IMG/VR virus record: IMGVR_UViG_3300021197_001910 | Coordinates: 1-56,011 of that record | Length of the DNA stretch: 56,011 bases | Source of the DNA: a virus | Direction: 5' to 3' (one strand) | Notes under the pieces: model-generated | Database searches by the model: none | What the model saw: only the letters and a program-made list of their open reading frames with translations | Told to the model about the DNA's origin: nothing | Shown: positions 51,536-56,011 of the stretch, one piece after another | Layout: each line of letters opens with the position of its first letter | Numbering within the stretch: the stretch's first letter is position 1 | Program-made: the position numbers and the translations under genes

Positions 51536-52486
51536 TTACCAATGAAAGTTGTTTTTATAGTATTCAACTATTGAATCTATTTCGTTATCGAATATCCTGC
51601 TGGGTTCCCACCCTAAGGATCGTAGTTTATCGTCGTTTAGTGAATACCTCACATCTTGTCCTGGGCGTGTGTGATCTAGGTTTGTATAGTCCTCTATGTT
51701 CACAGAGCGGTTAAAATAAGATGTTAGGATTTTTTGTACAGTTTCAAGATTCTTTTGTTCAAAGCCGCCGGCCACATTATATATCTCGTTAACAGTCCCG
51801 CTGTCTATGATAGTGATTACGGCTGAGGCGGTATCGGCTGCATGCAACCAGTTTCTCACTGGCTCCCCTCTATCATGGAGGCGAATCTTCTTGTTACGCT
51901 GCAGTAGCTTGATGGTCAGGGGCACTAGCTTTTCCCAGTGTTGATATATGCCATAGTTGTTCGTGGGACGAAGGATCAGATACTTCAGTCCGTAGGTGCG
52001 GGTCCAAGCCTTGATTAGCATGTCTGATGAGGCTTTTGAGGCTGAGTATGGATTACTCGGGTGGAGAGGATCTGTCTCTACGTGGGCGCCTGCAGTGATG
52101 TCTCCGTAGACCTCGTCTGTGCTGAAATGGAATAAAATAGGTGGTTCGCAAATGTTTGTGGGCTTTTGTCGTATCAGGTCTAAGAGGTTTTTAACACCGT
52201 TAACATTGGTACGAATAAAGTCATCGCTCTCAATGATACTGTTTCCCACATGCGTCTCAGCGGCTGTGTTAATAACATAATCACAATCTGGAAGGCTGGT
52301 GAGTGTTGCAATATCAGCTTGCTCAAATGTGAATAAGGGATTTTCATTAAACTCCTGAATCAAGCCGGTATTAGCTGCGTATGTGCACTTATCTATGCCA
52401 TAAACACGCCAACCGCGTTCCAAGCAGGCTCGGGTTACATACGACCCAATAAAGCCTAGGCACCCTGTGACTGTAACTAACCTCAT
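51536..52486 (-). CDS. dTDP-glucose 4,6-dehydratase-like SDR (RmlB type, 316 aa)
   Basis: An extended SDR. The Rossmann motif is VTGCLGFIG near residues 6-14, the acidic-base triad is in HFSTDEVYGD (Thr123, Asp124, Glu125) and the catalytic Tyr-Lys pair is PYSASK (Tyr147, Lys151). STDEVYG is the signature of nucleotide-sugar 4,6-dehydratases such as RmlB. It would make a 4-keto-6-deoxy sugar on a nucleotide; the nucleotide (dTDP or other) is not fixed by eye. At 316 aa it is shorter than RmlB (about 350). It follows the cupin gene directly and ends the sugar gene cluster. Confidence 0.87.
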   Translation of the reverse strand: MRLVTVTGCLGFIGSYVTRACLERGWRVYGIDKCTYAANTGLIQEFNENPLFTFEQADIATLTSLPDCDYVINTAAETHVGNSIIESDDFIRTNVNGVKNLLDLIRQKPTNICEPPILFHFSTDEVYGDITAGAHVETDPLHPSNPYSASKASSDMLIKAWTRTYGLKYLILRPTNNYGIYQHWEKLVPLTIKLLQRNKKIRLHDRGEPVRNWLHAADTASAVITIIDSGTVNEIYNVAGGFEQKNLETVQKILTSYFNRSVNIEDYTNLDHTRPGQDVRYSLNDDKLRSLGWEPSRIFDNEIDSIVEYYKNNFHW

Positions 52487-52867
52487 CTAATCACCCTTTT
52501 TAATTCTATGACTGTCTGTGTCAAAATGCTGCGTCGAGAACTCAAAGAGTTCCGTGTCTTCGAGCGCAATCATTTGGTGACGAAGTCCTCGATAAACATG
52601 AAAGTTATCGCCGCGCTCTAATATAAGCTCATGGGCAGAGTTAATATCATCTCTATCGGAATATTTTACCAAAACTTTACCCGATTGAATATAAAACACT
52701 TCATCCTTCAGCTCGTGATAATGCCACGAGCAACGTTTGCCCTTTACAAAATATAACAGCTTACCACAATATTCTTCAGTGTTGACAATCCACTTCTCAA
52801 ACCCCCAGCCCTTAGGGACAAAGGTCATTGGGAGGTCGGGGCTTTGGTCTAAATCCTTTACAGTCAT
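52487..52867 (-). CDS. Cupin-fold protein, sugar-pathway type (126 aa)
   Basis: The cupin core has motif 1 HYHELKDEVFYIQSGKVLV (His49, His51, Glu56) and motif 2 with GLRHQM (His97), a metal-binding cupin pattern. Position between two SDR genes and a WGFEKWIVNTEEYCGK start suggest a sugar isomerase or epimerase-type cupin, as in mannose-6-phosphate-isomerase-like cupins. The substrate is not identifiable. It is 12 bp from the SDR gene upstream. Confidence 0.82.
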   Translation of the reverse strand: MTVKDLDQSPDLPMTFVPKGWGFEKWIVNTEEYCGKLLYFVKGKRCSWHYHELKDEVFYIQSGKVLVKYSDRDDINSAHELILERGDNFHVYRGLRHQMIALEDTELFEFSTQHFDTDSHRIKKGD

Positions 52868-52879
52868 ATATCGTTCTCT

Positions 52880-53818
52880 CTAAAAGTATTTGGCGTTATG
52901 ATAATGATCATCAAAATTCATCACCTTTAATACTTCCAGGATCTCGTCGATCCCCTCTTCCATAGAGATTTGAGCATTAAAGCCTAGCTGATTGATTTTA
53001 TCATAACTGACAATATAATTTCTCTTGTCGGCGTCTTCACCAATATCCTCGAAGTGTACAAATGCGTCTGTCTTTTCGGCTATCATATTGCAAACTGCTT
53101 CTTTACTGTAGTTCATGTGGTCCGAACCAACATTATACACATTATCCATCATATCTGAAAGGTTGTTAATGGCAAAGATAAACGAATCGGCGATGTCGGA
53201 CACATGAATAAACGTTCTCATAAAGTGCTTCTCATAGACAATCAAATACCCATCTCTTAAGCACTTATTGGAAAAATCATTAACCAGTAGATCAAGGCGC
53301 ATGCGGGGCGCGACGCCAAAAGCGGTAGCGAATCGATACGCTACGGCATTGCCGCGTTCCATCAAAAGGTATTCTGCCTCCGTCTTAGTTTCTCCATATA
53401 GACTCAAAGGATTAAGAGGAGTCTCTTCGGTGCATACATCTGTAACAACCCCATAGTTGCTGCCGGTAGAGCCGTAGAGAATAGGCTGATCTGCCGTGCA
53501 TGCGTTAATCAAGTTAATGGTTCCGTCTACATTTACCTCCCGGGCCATTTCGGGATTCATCCTGCACGCGGGAAAGCCCACTATGGCGGCTAAGTGGATT
53601 ACAATATCCTGGCCAGTGACGGCTTCTTGAAGCTTTTCAAATTCTCGAATGTCACCGCGAATAAAATTAAAGTTCTTATGCCTAAAAAAAGGAATGATTT
53701 GATTTCCACCGTGGAGCAACATATCAAATACAGTAACTTCATGACCTAAATCTAGTAATTTAGGAACCAACGTGGTGCCAATATAACCAGCACCTCCTGT
53801 AATAAAAATCTTAGACAT
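52880..53818 (-). CDS. NAD-dependent nucleotide-sugar epimerase/dehydratase (312 aa)
   Basis: An extended SDR with GGAGYIG at residues 8-14, Ser117/Thr118, and the Tyr141-x3-Lys145 pair in LYGETK. Its overall pattern (VIHLAAIVGFPACRMNP, TFIHVSDIADSF, VYNVGSD) is that of GalE-like epimerases and related 4-reductases. It could act at C4 or C3 of a nucleotide sugar in the cluster, but the reaction cannot be told from sequence alone. Encoded directly after the DUF962 gene. Confidence 0.85.
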   Translation of the reverse strand: MSKIFITGGAGYIGTTLVPKLLDLGHEVTVFDMLLHGGNQIIPFFRHKNFNFIRGDIREFEKLQEAVTGQDIVIHLAAIVGFPACRMNPEMAREVNVDGTINLINACTADQPILYGSTGSNYGVVTDVCTEETPLNPLSLYGETKTEAEYLLMERGNAVAYRFATAFGVAPRMRLDLLVNDFSNKCLRDGYLIVYEKHFMRTFIHVSDIADSFIFAINNLSDMMDNVYNVGSDHMNYSKEAVCNMIAEKTDAFVHFEDIGEDADKRNYIVSYDKINQLGFNAQISMEEGIDEILEVLKVMNFDDHYHNAKYF

Positions 53819-54103
53819 CTATATTCTCCTTAATAAAATATCTTTAAGCATTACCCAATCACAGGCTTTCGCCCAAAGAGGCTTAGACCAAGCGGCCGGG
53901 GTGTTTTTTTCAAAAAACATATGTCCGCTCCACGCAAAGGGGTAGACCACAAAGGGAGCAGCGAGTAAAAGAATCCAATACCCGGTGGATATCACCCACA
54001 CAATATAGGCGATTGTGGCGGCCTGTCCCAGGACATGCAGAAGCCTGTTCCAGGGATTCTGGTGAAGGGTTAGATAATGTTTATAGTAATCCTGAAAACT
54101 CAT
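53819..54103 (-). CDS. DUF962/Mpo1-like membrane protein (94 aa)
   Basis: The N-terminal HYLTLHQNPWNRLLHVLG (His9, His14, His23) and the later SGHMFFEKNTPAAW (His61, Glu65, Asn66) match the conserved motifs of DUF962/Mpo1-type proteins, and two or three hydrophobic segments lie between them. Yeast Mpo1 is an iron-dependent dioxygenase that shortens 2-hydroxy fatty acids. The family is usually longer (about 170 aa in yeast). It overlaps the ColD-like gene by 23 bp, so it is co-expressed with the sugar cluster. A lipid or envelope role is possible but not shown. Confidence 0.82.
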   Translation of the reverse strand: MSFQDYYKHYLTLHQNPWNRLLHVLGQAATIAYIVWVISTGYWILLLAAPFVVYPFAWSGHMFFEKNTPAAWSKPLWAKACDWVMLKDILLRRI

Positions 54104-55244
54104 GAAGCATCTCCTCTAAGGTGTCTAGTTCTGAATCAGTTATCAGATGATTGTTGCCGATGAAGAATCCATTTTCGTGTAGAAAATCCACATTCGCGGT
54201 GGTTTCAATGTCAAGGTCATAGTCTTTGAGAAAGGGCTGACGTAATAGGTTGCCACTACACAGAGGACGAGTTTCCACTCCACTCTCGCTTAAAAAGGAT
54301 TCGAGCTTTTCTTTTACTTCTCTTTGGTAACAGATAAACGGAAGACAAAAGCTACTGTTTCCCTCTTGAGATGGGATGTGAAATAGATCATAACTCTCAA
54401 TCATTCTTAAAAATCTATCATAAATTTCTTGGCGGCGGGCGATGCAAGCGTCAAGCCGAGGGAGTTGTGAAAGCCCCAGGACTGCATTGAGTTCCATGCT
54501 TCGGAAGTTATAGCCGTCCGTGACAAATAGAAACTGAGGGTGTACGTCGGGATATCTCTCTTTATACTCCTCGAACTTACCCCCTTGGGCTTCACGGGCC
54601 ATGCCATGGCTTCGCTTCATTTTCATAAGGTTAAATAGTTCATCGTCGTTAGTGCAAACAAATCCACCCTCAATAGTAGTCATGTGGTGCCCAAAATAAA
54701 AACTAAACGTTGAACCTTCGCTGAGAGTTCCGGCTTTTTGCCCCTTGTAGGTAGCGCCATGTGACTCACAAACGTCCTCCATGTAAACCGCGTCCGGGAG
54801 GATCTGTCGATAACTATCCATATCAGCAGGAATTCCAAATAGGTGGGTTACAAAGACTGCCTTAATATCAGGATGCTTAGTAGCGACGCTTTGTAAGTGT
54901 TCCAGGTCAAAGCCAAAGTTATTGCTATCAACATCGCAAAAGATAGGCTGTAGACCTAACTGTATAATAGGTGAAATGTTTGTCACCCAAGTCATGGCGG
55001 GTACCAATACTTTATCACCGGATTCAAGTCCATATTTCTCTTTGATCGCGGCGACGAGGAGAAGATTAGCTGTGCTCCCAGACGATACGAAGAGAGAGTG
55101 TTTGCAGCCGAGCCATTCAGACCACTGCCTCTCAAACTCCCTCACCTGTGGTCCATTAGTGAACCGATCCGTGGAAGTAATGAAATTAATCATCGCTTCT
55201 TTATCGGCTGCGGTGACGCAATCTTTCATAAGGGGCCAATACAT
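54081..55244 (-). CDS. PLP-dependent sugar 3-dehydratase, ColD/RfbH type, His replaces Lys (387 aa)
   Basis: A DegT/DnrJ/EryC1 fold, with SSGSTANLL near 54-62, PAMTWVTN near 82-89 and DVCESHGATYKG near 157-168. At residues 186-187 the sequence is GHHMTT-IEGG, where ordinary aminotransferases have K in S/x-x-K-x2-T-x-GEGG. His at this position is characteristic of PMP-dependent 3-dehydratases: ColD (GDP-4-keto-6-deoxymannose-3-dehydrase, colitose) and RfbH/E1 (CDP-sugar). The enzyme therefore probably removes a C3 hydroxyl from a keto-sugar and does not aminate. It overlaps the fcl-type gene by TAATG. See the finding for the colitose case. Confidence 0.9.
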   Translation of the reverse strand: MYWPLMKDCVTAADKEAMINFITSTDRFTNGPQVREFERQWSEWLGCKHSLFVSSGSTANLLLVAAIKEKYGLESGDKVLVPAMTWVTNISPIIQLGLQPIFCDVDSNNFGFDLEHLQSVATKHPDIKAVFVTHLFGIPADMDSYRQILPDAVYMEDVCESHGATYKGQKAGTLSEGSTFSFYFGHHMTTIEGGFVCTNDDELFNLMKMKRSHGMAREAQGGKFEEYKERYPDVHPQFLFVTDGYNFRSMELNAVLGLSQLPRLDACIARRQEIYDRFLRMIESYDLFHIPSQEGNSSFCLPFICYQREVKEKLESFLSESGVETRPLCSGNLLRQPFLKDYDLDIETTANVDFLHENGFFIGNNHLITDSELDTLEEMLHEFSGLL

Positions 55245-56011
55245 TATTGCTTCTCTCCCTGGCGGAGTGCCTCATATACTTTGAGCACTCCATCTCTAAA
55301 ACTTGTAAAACTAACCTCTCCGAGGCTTTCTATCATTCTATCACAACTAACATCTTTTCTAAACTGACCATCTGGTTTTGTTGCATCATAATCAATAGAC
55401 CAGTTTCCGTTGCCCAGAACATCCAAAGCCATAGTAGCCATTTGATGAATACTATAATTCTGACCGGGTGGTGCTACATTGAAAGATTCAGTAATGTTGC
55501 CTTCTACGACTCTTTTAATGACTGCTGCTAAATCGCCGCTGTACATAAACTGGCGCATTGGAGTCCCGCTGCCAAAGAGGGAAATCTTATTGTTTCCTTG
55601 GTCTTCTGCATCAATGATTTTTTTAATAAGTGCTGTAACAAAATGACTTTTATTAGAATTTTCAAAGTTGTCGTGTTCCCCGTAGAGGTTGCACGGAATA
55701 AGGTAACTATAGTCTAGTCCATACTGGTGACGATAAGCCTCAATCTGTACAGCCATACATCGTTTAGTATATGCATAACTAAAGTTGGCATTTGCAGGAG
55801 GACCCTTGTGAACATCCTCTTCAACCATCGGATAGGACGAGACCGTATCCGGATACATACATGTGCTCAAAACAGCAATGAATTTCTCAACTCCACACTG
55901 GTGAGCAGCCATAAGTGTATTAGTGTTTATTTGAATGTTCTCATCATAAAAAATCGCTGGATTTTGAATGTTTTCGAGGATTCCCCCCACACGAGCAGCA
56001 AGATGGATAAC
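55244..56011 (-). CDS. fcl: GDP-fucose synthase-type epimerase/reductase (Fcl/WcaG or ColC), 5' end cut by window edge
   Basis: The frame is open to the right edge and extends past the apparent GTG at 55990: the seven codons 55991-56011 read VIHLAAR, giving VIHLAARVGGI, the normal internal motif of this family. So the gene begins beyond the window. The rest follows the GMER/GDP-fucose synthase pattern: Ser-x-Cys-Met-Tyr-Pro near the catalytic Ser, SYAYTKRCMAVQ with Tyr-x3-Lys, CNLYGEHDNF, RQFMYSGDLA, and the family's TKPDGQFRKD substrate motif. Fcl makes GDP-L-fucose; ColC in the same family makes GDP-L-colitose. Given the ColD-like neighbour, ColC activity is possible. Stop overlaps the next start (TAATG). 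Confidence 0.9.
   Translation of the reverse strand, partial: VIHLAARVGGILENIQNPAIFYDENIQINTNTLMAAHQCGVEKFIAVLSTCMYPDTVSSYPMVEEDVHKGPPANANFSYAYTKRCMAVQIEAYRHQYGLDYSYLIPCNLYGEHDNFENSNKSHFVTALIKKIIDAEDQGNNKISLFGSGTPMRQFMYSGDLAAVIKRVVEGNITESFNVAPPGQNYSIHQMATMALDVLGNGNWSIDYDATKPDGQFRKDVSCDRMIESLGEVSFTSFRDGVLKVYEALRQGEKQ

Noticed and set aside
1-56011. tRNA, CRISPR arrays, insertion sequences, integrase or att sites
   Set aside because: No tRNA-like cloverleaf was spotted in the gaps, no regularly spaced repeats, no transposase or recombinase motifs, and no direct repeats flanking a module. A tRNAscan run would settle the tRNA question.

Overview
The window is a contiguous piece of a tailed-phage genome with a T4-like contractile tail. 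Recognisable T4-type genes are the large terminase (gp17), portal (gp20), prohead protease (gp21), baseplate wedge proteins gp25 and gp6, a late sigma factor (gp55 type), a primase (gp61 type), a RuvC-like resolvase and a gp47/gp46 (SbcD/SbcC) recombination nuclease. There are no rRNA, tRNA, CRISPR or insertion-sequence signals. The very large virion proteins, the phage-borne ribosomal protein bS21 and the families of short proteins with a lysine-rich amphipathic leader resemble uncultured aquatic or marine myoviruses. The host cannot be named from this sequence.

All genes but one lie on the minus strand, so transcription runs from right to left. In that order: (1) 56011-51536, nucleotide-sugar genes: a GDP-fucose-synthase-type SDR (cut by the right edge), a DegT-fold PLP enzyme with His in place of the catalytic Lys (ColD/RfbH type), an Mpo1-like DUF962 membrane protein, a second SDR, a cupin and an RmlB-like dehydratase. 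(2) 51526-49784, small genes including an FmdB-type zinc ribbon and the gp55-like sigma factor. (3) 49784-18443, about 31 kb of tail and baseplate genes, including a probable baseplate-hub M15 peptidase, giant proteins of 1744 and 2881 aa, gp25 and gp6. (4) 18430-16993, ruvC and primase. (5) 16984-15193, five small genes, four of which share an MKISK-type leader. (6) 15052-11217, a GIY-YIG homing endonuclease behind a near-consensus sigma70 promoter, then a single-chain SbcD-SbcC fusion. (7) 10497-11216, the only plus-strand gene, a J-domain protein. (8) 10455-9394, three small membrane proteins that may be a lysis cassette. (9) 9401-1, DNA packaging and head genes: zinc protein, unknown, terminase, portal, two unknowns, a membrane protein, a 16-codon micro-ORF, an unknown, gp21 protease, a leader-bearing core-protein candidate, bS21, a beta-rich protein and a tandem pair of related virion proteins (the last cut by the left edge).

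Genes are very tightly packed. ATGA or TAATG stop/start overlaps are frequent, which suggests translational coupling. No stretch of 300 bases lacks a gene; the longest gaps are 15053-15192 (holds the promoter) and 3193-3297 (holds the micro-ORF and a strong hairpin). Replication, recombination, head, tail and sugar genes are interleaved on one strand rather than split into clear early and late arms.

The most notable points are the colitose-like sugar module, the SbcD-SbcC fusion with its upstream homing endonuclease, the set of leader-bearing small proteins whose leaders look like T4 capsid-targeting propeptides, phage bS21 inside the head operon, a J-domain protein on the opposite strand, and the micro-ORF with a perfect Shine-Dalgarno. 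Family calls were made by eye from motifs and gene order; no database search was run.
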